From Neostapfia colusana (Eukaryota; Streptophyta; Magnoliopsida; Poales; Poaceae): a stretch of DNA of 64,000 nucleotides. The position numbers and the translations under genes are program-made. Each line of letters starts with the position of its first letter. Position 1 is the first letter of the stretch. Under the pieces are notes generated by a model that did no database searches, was not told the DNA's origin, and saw only the letters and a program-made list of their open reading frames with translations. Shown here piece by piece: positions 45,014-57,900 of the stretch. The DNA is taken from NCBI GenBank assembly GCA_030760725.1, contig JASWHV010000013.1, forward strand, positions 37,048,699 to 37,112,698, read 5' to 3'.

Positions 45014-47056
45014 GGTGATGTAAAAGCCCAAGAAAAGGGACTTGCAAAAACTTTTCTGCACCTCACAACACAACAGTTTTGTTGTGGGTAGATTGTGAAA
45101 TATTGTGAAGAGCAAGTGACCTCCATCAAAGGAGTGATTAGAAGGGAAAGTCTTCACTTTCACAAAGTAGGGTTTCTACACATGAACATGAGAGGTTGAG
45201 CTCACCCCTAGAATTTAAAAAGTCTTGGGAAGGTTCAGTCCAAAGCTCATGCAAATTCAACACTTTTTGAGGCACTTTTGGGTTATTTCAAAAGGAGGCC
45301 AATTTGAATGTAAATTCAAATTGCAGCAACTTTCATCACCCAAATTCAAAAGTTAGCTTCATATCTATAATCAGCACATTTTTCTGAGTAAACCCACCAA
45401 TTTTCATCTCCATTGGAGCTCATCTTGTCAGGAGCTAAATTTGCAAGAATTCAAAACTGAATTTGAATTTCAGTTTAAACATGCAGCAAATTTAGCCAAA
45501 CACAGTTCAAATTTGAGAATTCAAATTTAAACTAAGACTTGGTGACTAAGTCTCACATTAAATTGTGAGTAGCTGAGAATATTTGGCATAACAGAATTGG
45601 AAAAAAATTTGGAAAAAGAATTAGGGGGAGGGGAGGTCCCACCTGTCAGTAGACTTAACAGAGAAGTATCCCTCTGATCTTTTCCTCTCTCGGCCGAGAC
45701 AGCGCACAGGAACGCCGGCGCCGGACCCCCTCGCGCTGCCACCTCCTGGTCCCCTGCCCGAGCTGGCGAGCTGCTCCCGGATCGATCAACCCCTAGGCGG
45801 TCGGTCGCCCACAGCACGAAACCACCGAGGCTCGGGTCCTTTACGCATGAACAGAGAGCGCTACGCTCGCCGCCGTGTTCATTGGATCGAGAAACCGGAA
45901 ATTCACCGCGAGCAGCGCCTCCCCTAGCCCAAAAACCACACCAACTACTCGCCCTCTACCTCCTCCGGCCGAAGACAATCGAGTTTAGCTGCCCAGAACC
46001 TAGCCCGGAGACTATCGGCGGTGACCGAGAAGAACAGTCGGCACGGGCTCACCGTGGGCAGCTCGAATCCGAGGCTTTCCTGGCCGAGCTAGGCCAGGAT
46101 TCCGTGTGGCTGTGCACAGGAGAACCCAGTAACCCTGTGTGTTCTCGCTTCTCACTGGCTGCGAATTAAAAAAGTGGGCACAGGTTATTTTCCAATAGTA
46201 AAACAATTCCAGTTTTAGTGCAAACTTTAGAACCCCATAACTTTTGCTAGGAAGCTCCAAATTTAGTGATTCAAATTGGGTTGGATTCATCTTTCCTAGC
46301 TCTGTCCATATATATAACCCAATTTGTATGAAACCCATTAATTAATTTTGGAAAATTCTTTAAAGCTTTTCAGCAAAAGAATTTTAGAGGGAGTTTGGTT
46401 CATCCAAAAATCCCCAAATTTTGCCAGAATGTTCTTTAGGACATTAGTAAACCCCTGTAAAAGTTTCAGACCGTTTGGAGTTGATTTGGTCAGAGCAATT
46501 CAAATTGGAAGGTGCTGTGTTCATTTGAATACAGAAATATTTTCAGAGAATTTCCAAAACTTGGAAATTCAGTTCTGGGCAATTCTTAACCCCAAAAATG
46601 TTAGGAAAATTCAGGCAAACTCTATGAGCTATAATTGAAATTGTAGTTCATTAAGTTGAGCATGAACAGGGGTATTACCTCAGAATAAAATTCTTCCTTG
46701 CTGATTTGCCAAGAGAATTACTCTGAGCAAACCACTCCATGAAAAGTGCTAATGTTTGGTCCAGAGAGTTTTCTTGTGACAAGGAACTCACACAAAAATT
46801 CTCAGCTCCATTGGAGCTCTAGATCACCCCTGTCCTGCGTAACCAATTAAGGGATTAATATGGAAAAGGGGGGAAAACCACTTAGCATTTAGCCATGTGA
46901 TTAAGTCCAAACCAAACCACCAACACCAGTTCATATTTAAAATCTTAAACAAAGTTCCAGGTGTTAGAGGCTGGTTATTAGAACCAATAGTAGAAGTTTT
47001 ACTCTAAAACTCACATTTGCATCTAAATTAACATGTAGTATTTCATTAACGTGTAG

Positions 47057-47134
47057 CCGTTGAAGAAAAGACTCCGGAAGTGCTGGACTTCCTCCTTCCG
47101 GACGAAGACTTAACTCCTGACCAGCAGCAACAAG
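47057..47134 (+). other. Candidate LTR-embedded coding exon 2, array D 5' LTR
   Basis: After GTGTAG, phase 1 reads VEEKTPEVLDFLLPDEDL and ends DQQQQ at CAAG|GCAAGC. The middle-LTR copy (57559-57636) reads VEEETPEVLDFLLPYEEL. Both are open. Confidence 0.55.
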
Positions 47135-48159
47135 GCAAGCCCCGGTTTGCATTAACTCTTTTTAAAAGTTTTACTTTGTTTACATGTGTAATATGAAGTA
47201 TGTATGCGCATTAGGTATAGGATGAATGAAACCCCACTTGCATAACCAAAGGTTCCTAAAAGAGTGAGGGTAGTGTTAAGGACGTCGAGTAGACAGGCTA
47301 TGCTTAATGAGTCATAGGACTTCGGTACAAGTCGAGTAGTTGGAATCTACTCGCGAGATAGGCATTGGGACACACGGGTTCGGTTGAGTGATGTGAGATC
47401 ACTTAGTAATGAAAATGAGACTAGGCAGGGGCTAGGGCGCAGCAAGAGAGAGTCTTGTGTGCGCAGCCCTGCCCGTGTCGATTGAGGACCGATCCGTGTG
47501 CGGCCCTGCTGAACAAGTATTGAACGTACCGAAGGCATATCGGATATATGGGCCCCGATAAACCGATGTAGCCTAAACCTCCGGGCGTCGAGGCATAGCA
47601 CACCGATTTATAGGTGTAGGTTGAGGGCAGCAAGGTGGAAATCTGCCAACGGGCATAGAGAGATGCTCCGTGTGGGGAACCTCCTGCTCGTTTCGGTGCG
47701 ACCGGTTCGACGTTTGGGCTGTTGGGTGAAAGGTTGTCCCGTACGACATCGAGTGAGCGTGCTGTGCAGCTCCACGGGTGGGCGTACGTGACGTGCTCTT
47801 TTGGTTTTCCCTGCAGGTGTATATCGAGTCGATTCGCCGTCCCTCGCGGTGACGAGTACCGCTTGTTCACTGCGTCGTAACGTAGACTAATGGATGAGAT
47901 ATGTTGATTCAATGATGCTGATTGACATAATTGTATTGCGACATGTGTGCCACCAAATACTGCTTACTAAATTTCTGATTTCATGAACTGTTAACTTGTT
48001 GCTAAAAGATGAATTAAGGATGAACTTGTAGGCGTGTCGTTTGCTGAAATGCTACTAACCTATGTCTTGGTATACCTCATGTAGAGTTTCATGCTTAGGT
48101 GAGTCGGTTAAGCCTTGCTGAGCCTTCGTGCTCACGGTTGCTGCTTAAGTGTTTTTCAG

Positions 48160-48257
48160 GTGAGGAGCCACCCACGGACTCGGAGTACGAGTCCACCGGC
48201 GAGGGTTACCCTCCGTCGGGGACCACGGCTGAGTGGGAGCCGTACACGCCGCGCTGA
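48160..48257 (+). other. Candidate LTR-embedded terminal exon, array D 5' LTR
   Basis: After GTTTTTCAG, phase 1 reads GEEPPTDSEYESTGEGYPP and ends EWEPYTPR then TGA (48255-48257). The copy at 58662-58759 is identical. The end matches EWESFTPQS-stop of element C. Confidence 0.55.
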
Positions 48258-48517
48258 GCTGAGACGTGCAGCTAGTGTGGGTTGCCCTAGGGCTGGGCAA
48301 CCGACTTTTGCTAAATAGGCGGGCGTGAGTTGTATAGTGTAGTCTTCCGCTGTGTAATAGAACAATAATTGTAACTGAAGTTTGTACTTGTTTGTACAGT
48401 TTCAGCTGTTTTTCCCATGTAATATATTGTGTTCTTATGACGTGTGCTGTCGGGTGTCGCATCGCGCGGCACCACCCTCTGCGATCCTGGATGAGCGGAT
48501 TCCGGTCCGCCACAGAC

Positions 48518-48530
48518 TGGTATCAGAGCT
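48518..48530 (+). other. Primer-binding site of D (initiator tRNA-Met)
   Basis: TGGTATCAGAGCT three bases after the LTR end. Confidence 0.93.
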
Positions 48531-50360
48531 GCAGTGGGGATAGCACAGTACTAAAGGACTGCATTATGGGAAAAACTTAGGTATACGGTGAGGATTCGGT
48601 AGTTGCCCAAGTAAGGACTATATTAGCATAGTTACTTAAAGTGGCAAAGACTAACTGATGTGTTATAATTCTGAATTTCAATTATGTAACGACGCACCTA
48701 CGCTCTGGTAAGTATGGTAAGGAACGCCACCGGAAGCGGTTCAATTTCGGTTAGCTCCCCCTGACGAGGAACGTGGTTCAGGGATTGATCTCACAGCTTG
48801 GTGTGAGACGTCAATATGAAACTCTTGGACTCTTCATGTTCCTGAGTTCATATGAAACGCTGATCCCTAGCGGGCATTAGGCAAGTAAGCGGAGACCCCA
48901 TCGCGTGGTCAGTAACGCGAGAGTGTGTTCGTCTGGAAATAGCCCAGGAGGACATACGCAGCGCTTGCCATCGGCGTGCCCTGCAGGGCAGTAGGTGGTA
49001 TATGTTGGGTTGATAACATTCCCAACCGTGACGATCCATTCATGACATACTCGGGTTCCCCGTCGTGTGGTGTTGAAACACGATCACGTGCCTTGAGACG
49101 TGACTTAGCTCAAGGACGGCCGTATGGAAATGATACGGGCGTTTGTATTTACTTTTAGATATGGAACTGCCTGAAATGAACAACCTTTGAGTGCACCATC
49201 ATTGTGTGGTCTTCTGCAGGTACTAACCACGTATGTATCCGTGTAGAAAACGTGTGCGAGAGACCGTTTAGTGCCACACTCGAGACGTATATGCCGGTAT
49301 GATCCGGTTAGGATTTTCTTTTGTGAGGAACGTAGTACCGAGATATTGTAGGCATATGCATGAGTATAATGATAACGAAGAATTAAAAATCTATAGGTTC
49401 AACAGTTAGGACCCTGGTTGGGTATAAGAATGGGATAGGGATGAGTGTAGTTCCAAAAAGACTGAAAAACAGAGTGCTCGGTTTTGGGACAGCAAGTTTG
49501 CTGATCCTCAACAGGGCATAAGTCACAGGTCTTTTAGCCGAGAGAGGTGGCTAGATAGTTCTGGAAAGGTATTGAAGTACCCTACAACTTGGTTGTAGAC
49601 TTCCAGAGCTGAAACTCACCTTAAGATGGCTAAAAGCCCAGAGAAATGTAAACTGTCCAAAACCAGGGCAGAGTAAAACATCCTCGGAACTAATCTGTTT
49701 TTCAAATATAACTCCCAGTAGAAAAATCTAAAATTGTCATATAATACACGCTTAGAAAGAGTAGAAGATGTGTGACATCTTTGCAATTCAAAGTTTCTGA
49801 AGTTTCAGCACAGAAATTAGGGGAAATTAGGGTTGGAGACAGCCACTTCCAAGGGAGGTGCTGTTAAAATTCTTCCAGAAATTCTGCTGACTTTGAATTA
49901 GCATAACTTTTTAGCCAAATCTGATCTGGGGGCAAATGCATACTCGTTGAAAAGATACTAAAGTTAACTTTAACTTTGGTATTCAACTTGAGTCATGAAA
50001 ATGCACAGAACCAGATCAAAACTGGGGATAGGTAGAAACTGGTCAGTCTGACAGAAGAATGACAGTTGAGCTCATTGGAGAGGGTGTTGTACCCTAAGGG
50101 TGTGATATGTGATGACAACGCGATAGTAATGTCTCGTAGTGACCAAACCTAGTTATGTTGAGCTTCCAGAGTGGAGGTTCATCAAGTTGGATTAAACTAG
50201 CTGGTGTTTGGTCTGGTAATGGTGTAGCTTGTGCAAAGTTATTACATTATCTGCTTACGAGATATATCGCATGTTTTTGTTGTCATAATATTTTTACGCC
50301 CATCGTAACGGAACTGCATGCGAGTGTTGCGGAACTGATGTTATTGTCGTATGATTGCAG
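48531..50360 (+). other. D untranslated leader
   Basis: About 1.8 kb without a convincing frame. From about 49540 it holds the same two-module repeat as in C and A (TTCTGGAAAGGTATTGAAGT; CATAACTTTTTAGCC). It ends GTATGATTGCAG directly before the gag ATG. Confidence 0.75.
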
Positions 50361-53300
50361 ATGGTTCGCACTAGGACCACGCACGAGGTAGGTGGCTCTA
50401 GCCAAGGGGGAGGCGATGACTCCCAGCCACCGGCCTACGACAGCACCCCGCAGCAGCAGCCACCACCGCCGCCTCCGCTTACTCTAGCGGATGTGATAGC
50501 GGCATTGGTGGGAGGTCGTGAGGAGCAGACCGACCTGCTCCGCACGATCGTGCAGAATACGTCCCAGGCGGGAGAACGTCAAGAGCGAGGGCCTCGTGAG
50601 CCCCGCGAAGTGTCGTACTCGGATTTCATGAGTACGCACCCTCCAGTGTTCACCGAAGCTGAAGAACCACTGGAGGCGGACAACTGGCTGCGGACTATCG
50701 AGTCCAAGTTCGGGCTGCTCCCGTGTACGGAGCGGCAGAAGACACTGTTCGCAGCGCAGCAGCTCCACGGTGCCGCTGGTGCGTGGTGGGCGAATTATGT
50801 CGCCTCACGACCGGCTGGCCATGCCGTGGAATGGCAAGAGTTCTGGGAGGCGTTCCGCGCCTATCACATCCCTCCCGGAATAATGAAGAGAAAGTTCCAA
50901 GAATTTTTGGAACTGAAGCAGGGCGGGAGGAGTGCCCACGACTACTCCCGTACCTTCAACCATCTGGCGCAGTATGCGTCAGACTACATCTCCACGGAGG
51001 AGAAGAAGAGGGAGCACTTCTATCGGGGGTTACATCCCGAAATGAAGACCCACCTCGTACAATGGAACCGCGGCACATTCAACGACCTAGTCAATGCCGC
51101 CATCATGCAAGAGGACGCTCAGCGGGAGTTAGCAGCTGAGCAGAGGAAGCGTAGCGCTCCACCTAGCAGCGGTGGGAGTGGCGCTCCCCAGAAGTACCGT
51201 ATGGTGTATCGGACACCATCCGGGCAGCAGTGGCAACCACCGGCGCGACCGCAACGGTTCGGGGGACGTCCCTTTCAGGCACCTCCGTTCCGTCCGCCGA
51301 TGCCACCACCAAGACAGCAACAGCAGACGGTACCCCGGGCGTTTCCACCGCCGCAATGCGCCCCGGGTTTCCGCCCACCGATTAGCGGGGGACCGCCCCG
51401 TTTCACCTGCTTCACATGTGGCCAGGCGGGCCACTTTGCGAAGGACTGTCCCCAGGGGCAGCAGAGCAGCGGGCAAGCCCAGTTCCATGGCGGTGCTCGA
51501 GGCCGACCTCCGGTGAAGAAGGTTGGTCAGCGGACTGGAGGCGTCCGCAACCTCGACAATGAGGACGCCCCCGAGGGAGACAACGTGCTGGCGGGTACGT
51601 TTACTCTCAACAATCAAGCCATCGTCATATTATTTGATTCTGGTGCAACCCACAGCTTTATAAGTGCATCCTACGTGGCTAAACATCAATTGCAAGTCTT
51701 CCCAACCGACTGCACTTATATGATATGCTCACCGGGAGGGAAGATTTCAGCTAATATGATGATTCCAAAGGCACCTCTGTGCTTAGGTGGGAAGCTATAT
51801 CCCACCACCTTGATAATCCTTATGGGACAAAAGATTGATGCAATCTTAGGGATGTCATGGCTGCAATACCATGGCGCTGTCCTAGAGACTCGGACACGGA
51901 CGGTTCACTTAAATTCTCCATTTCACCGTCTGCATTCCATGGTGTTAGACACACCAGTCCGGGAAGTTTTAGCAATTAATAATGCTGAAGTTCTCAAGTT
52001 AGAAGACATCCCCGTAGTCCGGGAGTATCCCGACGTGTTCCCGGACGATCTTCCTGGCATGCCACCTGAGCGGGATGTCGAGTTCAAGATCGAGCTCGCA
52101 CCCGGGACTACGCCCATATCACGGAGACCATACAAGATGGCTCCAAATGAGCTGGCGGAACTGAAAGAACAGCTCAATGATCTGTTGAGCAAGGGTTTCA
52201 TTAGGCCGAGTTCCTCGCCTTGGGGATGCTCGGCGCTATTCGTGAAGAAGAAGGATGAGACCCTGAGGCTGTGTGTGGATTACCGGCCGCTCAACGCCGT
52301 CACCATCAAGAATAAGTACCCACTGCCCCGTATTGACATCTTGTTTGATCAACTGGTAGGGGCAAGTGTATTCTCAAAGATGGACCTTCGCTCTGGATAT
52401 CACCAGATCAAGATCCGGGCAGAGGATATCCCGAAGACGGCGTTCTCGACGAGATACGGCTTATACGGATATCTCGTCATGTCCTTTGGTCTCACAAATG
52501 CTCCAGCCCATTTCATGTATCTCATGAACTCGGTGTTCATGCCGGAGCTGGATAAGTTCGTGGTAGTGTTCATCGACGACATCTTGGTTTACTCCAAGAC
52601 CGAAGCTGAACATGCCGAACACTTGCGGATCGTTCTTCAATGATTGCGAGACCACAAACTCTATGCCAAGTTCAGCAAATGCGAATTTTGGATCAGCCAA
52701 GTGCCGTTCTTGGGACATATCATCTCAGCTAAAGGCATCGCGGTTGACCCAAGCAAAATAGAGCAAGTGTTGAAATGGAAAGCTCCCACTTCAGTCCATG
52801 AAGTCAGAAGCTTCCTCGGGTTAGCGGGGTACTATCGGAGATTCATTCCAAGTTTCTCCAAGCTCGCTAAGCCGATGACAGAGTTGCTGAAGAAAGGGAC
52901 AAAATATGTTTGGAACACGGCGTGTGAAGGAGCGTTCCGAACACTGGTGAAGCATCTCACAACAGCCCCGGTATTAGCTCAGCCGGATTCAACAAAGCCC
53001 TTCGACGTGTATTGTGACGCGTCCGGTATTGGGCTCGGCTGCGTGTTGATGCAGGAAGGACGTGTGGTCGCTTATGGCTCACGCCAACTTCGGAACCATG
53101 AGCAGCACTACCCGACTCACGATCTTGAACTTGCTGCCGTGGTGTTGGCGCTGAAAATGTGGAGGCACTATCTCCTGGGGAACTTGGTGCATCTCTACAC
53201 CGACCACAAGAGCTTGAAATACATTTTCACCCAGAAGGAGCTGAACATGAGGCAGAGGAGGTGGTTAGAACTGATCAAAGATTATGAGATTGAGATCCAT

Positions 53301-54890
53301 TACCACCCCGGCAAGGCGAATGTGGTTGCCGACGCGCTGAGTCGGAAATCACATGTCCATCACCTCACCATTACACCGGTGGAGGAGGAAGAGCCAAGTT
53401 TATACTTGGTTCCTTATGGATCGCTGTACAACCTTGCCCTCGTCCCTACTATTAGGGAGGACATCATTGCAGCTCAGAAAACGGATAAAGGCATGGCACA
53501 TCTCCGGAGACGGATAGACAATGGAGAAATTAAATGTTTTCGGAAGGATGATGAGGGGACGCTGTGGTTCAATGACCGCATAGTCGTACCCCGAGATATG
53601 GAGTTGAGGAAAAAGATCCTCGATGAAGCTCACTTGTCCAAATACTCCATTCATTTGGGCAGCAACAAAATGTACCAAGATTTGAAAAAGAAATTTTGGT
53701 GGACACGGATGAAGCGGGAGGTAGCTAAGTACGTATCCGTGTGCGATACGTGTAGACGAGTGAAAGCTGATCACATGAAGAAATCAGGGCTGTTGCAACC
53801 CCTGAAGATCCCGGCATGGAAATGGGAAGATGTGAGCATGGATTTCATTGTGGGATTACCCCTAACAGCCAACAAGCATGATTCCATATGGGTAATCGTT
53901 GATCGGTTAACCAAGACGGCTCACTTCATTCCGGTGAATACACGTTACAATGCCGGCAAATATGCGGAGCTATACATAGCGAAGATTCTATGCCTATACG
54001 GGGTACCCAAGACCATTGTCTCAGATCGAGGTGCATTATTTGTATCTCGCTTTTGGGAGCAGCTACACGCTGCATTGGGTACTAAGCTGATCAGGAGCTC
54101 CGCTTATCACCCTCAGACAGATGGCCAGACAGAGAGGGTGAATCAAGTTCTGGAAGACATGTTGAGAGCATGTGCCATCCACCATGGTAGGAACTGGGAT
54201 GATCACCTACCATTGGCGGAATTCTCGTACAACAACGGCTATCAGGCGAGTATCAAGATGGCACCCTACGAAGCTCTCTATGGTCGCAAGTGCCGCACCC
54301 CGTTAAATTGGTGCGAGTCCGGTGAAAGGGTCACATTCGGGGTTGATGTGGTGAACGACACCGAGGAGCGCGTTCGGACAATTCAAGCCAATTTGAAGGC
54401 CGCTCAATCCCGACAAAAGAGCTACGCTGATAAGAGGCGTAGGCCGTTGCACTTTGACGTTGGGGAACACGTGTACCTCCGCGTGTCTCCGATGAAGGGC
54501 GTGCACCGGTTCGGTGTGAAGGGGAAGCTCGCTCCCCGTTTCCTTGGACCCTACGCTATCACCGAGAAGTGTGGACCAGCAGCGTATCGATTGGAGCTAC
54601 CGGCATCTCTGGCTGGTGTCCATGATATTTTCCATGTTTCGCAACTGCGAAAATGCTTGAAGCATACAGCTGCTGTTCCTACCGAAGACATCGGCGAGCT
54701 GAAACCGGATTTAACATATGATGAGTATCCGGTGGGAATTCTTGATGAGAAAGCCAGGACCACACGCAGCAGAACGTTGTGGTTCTACAAAATACTCTGG
54801 AGCAACCACACCGCCGAAGAAGCGACGTGGGAGAGCGAGGAGTTCCTTCGCTCAAATTACCCGGAGTTCTTGGCTTTTCAACACGGGTAA
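50361..54890 (+). pseudogene. gag-pol: D gag-pol polyprotein, open except for one internal stop
   Basis: ATG 50361 opens MVRTRTTHEVGGSS. In order: gag domain (WWANYVASRPAGHAVEW), Pro/Gln-rich linker, zinc knuckle CFTCGQAGHFAKDC from residue 350, protease LFDSGATHSF (Asp 426), RT with VFIDDILVY (Asp 739/740), RNase H (VYCDASGIGLGCVL), integrase with HHCC finger and D1161, D1222, E1258 (D,D-35-E spacing), and chromodomain (FYKILWSNHTAEEATWE). The only break is TGA at 52641-52643 (codon 761). D2 has CGA there. About 1509 codons in all. ILRS-like motifs of the zinc finger are intact except HLGS where relatives have HPGS. It is the best-preserved full-length polyprotein in the window. Confidence 0.95.
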
Positions 54891-54941
54891 GTCCCTATTA
54901 CATCGCTATCTCTTCTTTTATAATCTCGGGACGAGATTCTT

Positions 54942-54956
54942 TTAAGGGGGGAGGGA
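54942..54956 (+). other. D polypurine tract
   Basis: TTTAAGGGGGGAGGGA before the middle LTR start, preceded by CTCGGGACGAGATT. Confidence 0.88.
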
Positions 54957-57900
54957 TGTAAAAGCCCAAGAAAAGGGACTTGTAAAAAACTTTTCTTCAT
55001 TTCACAACACCACAATTTTCATTGTGGACACCTTAGGAAATGTTGTGAAAAGCATGTAACCTCCATCAAAAGAGTGATTAGAGGGGAGAGTCTTCACTTT
55101 CACAAAGTAGGGCTTATACACATATGATCACACAATGAGGAATTCAAAACTGTTGTGTCCAAACTATTGTTTGCAGCAGCTAACACAAGGATCAAGTGGC
55201 ATATTTGGATTCCTTAGGTCCAAATTAGTGGGGAGGCAAAGTTTCATTAATTTTTGAAAAGCCTTGCTGCCCATTTTTCCAAAGGGAGTCAAATGTGCAA
55301 AGAATTCAAATGAATATTTGAATTTGCATGAAATTTGTCCAAACTTGTCAAATGAGCTCAGTTTCCAATTTTCAAACAATTGGGTTGGATAATTGTCAAA
55401 CTTTGGAGATATTTTGAGGAAAAGAGGTACTGAGTTGTGGGGCCCACATGTCATAGGAATGAGTATACTTAACACTTAAGTTTCTCTCTGGTCTTCACTC
55501 CACCGAGGTGTAACCCCGGGGTGACACCGAGCGGCCGCCCCCGTCGACCGAGGCTCCACCTCCTGCTCCCATTTCGCGCTGGCCTGCTCCTTACCCCGGA
55601 AACCGGCTGCAGCACGTTGCCATCTTCGCTTTGATCGCGCGCTAGCTGTTCTTCCCACGCGCAAACAGCAATCGGCGCTCACCGCCGCACTCCTTTCTCC
55701 CCGATCGCCGGCCTCAACCAAACCTCGGTTGTGCGCACCGGCAGTACAGAAAAGCAGCGCCTGTGCCTGCTCTACCACACCAGCCCCGCAACCCCAAAGG
55801 CCCTAGCCTGTGACGCGCACAATTCGGCAAACGGCACCGAGAAAACAGAGCTGTCCGGCGGAGAACCGGAGCTGGTCTCACGTGGACAGACCCACCCAGA
55901 GCTTCTCAGGCCCGAGCTAGAGCACCCTCGGATGCGCTGGGAGCCCCTGATGCTCGTCCCCGAGGCTCAAGCCATGAGATGATCTACCAGGCTCGAATTT
56001 GGGAAAAGATCGCCGTCGGGCACCATCCGACCTTCTGATACGGTAATACCAAATTCGATCGTCCCTCTCGTTCTTAGGCCGTGAAACCTTGCACACAGGA
56101 CCGCCACTAACCGGTGATCAGTAGTCCTTCACAACCCTAGTTGGAAATATGCACGTAGACCGCATGAAATCCAGAATTTCCGACCTCAAACGCGGAGGAG
56201 GTTTCGGGTGCACGGTGAGACACCATTAGCCGCCGGTCCCGAGCAGTTTTGAGGCTAGGTCGAGCATCCCTTTGGTCCACTGGTGCCGTAGCACCGTTCC
56301 ACCGAGGTCTGGGCAGGCTAGGGTGACCGGGCGACGTTGCCGAACCGGTCCAGAGCCGCCGCACCGTGGCCAGCTAGGTTAGAGCCATCGCCGACCGGGG
56401 AAGAGTGTTCCATCGTGTTCAGCACGGGAAATTAGGCCCTAGCAGCGAGGGAGAGCTCGGGGGATGGCCGGGAGGCCGGAATCCGTCGAACTCCGACGAG
56501 CCCGGCGGCGCGCAGGCGCGGGTGGCCGGAGGTAGAAGACGACCCGGTGGGTCCCGCCCGTCAGCGACGGTTTTTCAAATATTTGATCAGCTGTGGCGCA
56601 GGGATCTGGTGTGGAGGCGCGGGAAATAACCTGTAGCCTCGTGTGGCTTGCCCCGACGCGTGACACCTGTCCCCGGACCCACAGCCAGTATTTGAACATT
56701 TTGGGGAATTTCAGTTTTTAGTTCAAACTTTGAATAGCTACAACTTTGGCTAGGAGAATCCAAAAATTGTGAAACAAAATTCGTTGGATTCCTCTGATAG
56801 AGTACCATCCAAATGTAGAACCCAATTTGTATGAAACCCTTTAATTAATTCTGGAAAATTCTTGAAATATTTTCAGCAAAAGAATTTTAGAGGGAGTTTG
56901 GTTCATCCAAAAATCCCCAAATTTTGCCAGAATGTTCTTTAGGGCATTAGTAAACCCCTGTAAAAGATTCAGACCATTTGGAGTCGATTTGGTCAGAGCA
57001 ATTCAAATTGGAAGGTGCTGTGTTCATTTGAATGCAGAAACATTTTCAGAGAATTTCCAAAACTTGGAAATTCAATTCTGGGCAAACCTTGTCTCCAAAA
57101 ATGCTAGGAACATTCATGCAAACTCTATGAGATATAATTGAAATTGTAGATCATTAAGTTGAGCATGAACAGGGGTATTACCTCAGAATAAATTCTTCCT
57201 TGCTGATTTGCCAAGAGAATTATTCTGAGCAAACCACTCCATGAAAAGTGCTAATGTTTGGTCCAGAGAGTTTTCTTGTGACAAGGAATTCACACAAAAA
57301 TTCTCAGCTCCATTGGAGCTCTAGATCACCCCTGTCCTGTTTAACCACTTGAGGGATTAATGTGGATAAGAAGGGAAAACCACTTAGCATTTAACCATGT
57401 GATTAAGTTCAAGCCAAACCACCAACACCAGTTCATCTTTAAATTCTTAAACAAAGTTCCAGGTGTTAGAGGCTGGTTATTAGAACTAATAGTAGAAGTC
57501 TTACTCTAAAACTCACATTTGCATCTAAATTAACATGTAGTATTTCATTAACGTGTAGCCGTTGAAGAAGAGACTCCGGAAGTGCTGGACTTCCTCCTTC
57601 CGTACGAAGAACTAACTCCTGACCAGCAGCAACAAGGCAAGCCCCGGTTTGCATTAACCCTCTTCAAAAGCTTTACTTTGTTTACATGTGTCATATGAAG
57701 TATGTATGTGCATTAGGTATAGGATGAATGAAACCCCACTTGCATAACCAAAGGTTCCTAAAAGAGTGAGGGTAGTGTCCAGGACCTCGAGTAGACAGGC
57801 TATGCTTAATGAGTCATAGGACTTCGGTACAAGTCGAGTAGTTGGAATCTACTCGCGAGATAGGCTGGGGACACACGGGTTCGGTTGAGTGATGTGAGAT

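Larger units (their letters stand above)
39551..45018 (-). mobile_element. Element G: minus-strand chromovirus, 3' end only, inserted in A's 5' LTR
   Basis: Visible parts are the 3' LTR (39551-44233), a purine tract with 12 consecutive G and a collapsed integrase remnant to 45018, where array D begins. The target duplication on the left would be CTACC (39546-39550); its partner lies beyond the window. Confidence 0.85.
45019..48514 (+). repeat. Array D 5' LTR (3496 bp)
   Basis: Starts TGTAAAAGCCC and ends GTCCGCCACA. The 3' third is almost identical to the middle LTR, the part around 46330-46700 is about 95% alike, and U3 (to about 46200) is strongly divergent and shorter. Candidate exons are at 47057-47134 and 48160-48257; hairpin 47333-47353; U5 block 47835-47850. 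Confidence 0.93.

Noticed and set aside
46307..46315. TATATATAA as a promoter in the D 5' LTR
   Set aside because: The middle LTR has CCAAATGTAGAA at this place, and the site lies downstream of the GC-rich region expected to hold the transcript start.
47421..47912. 163-codon minus-strand frame, identical at 57923-58414
   Set aside because: Identity follows from the shared LTR 3' third. It is antisense to the LTR and overlaps conserved non-coding blocks; no protein features.
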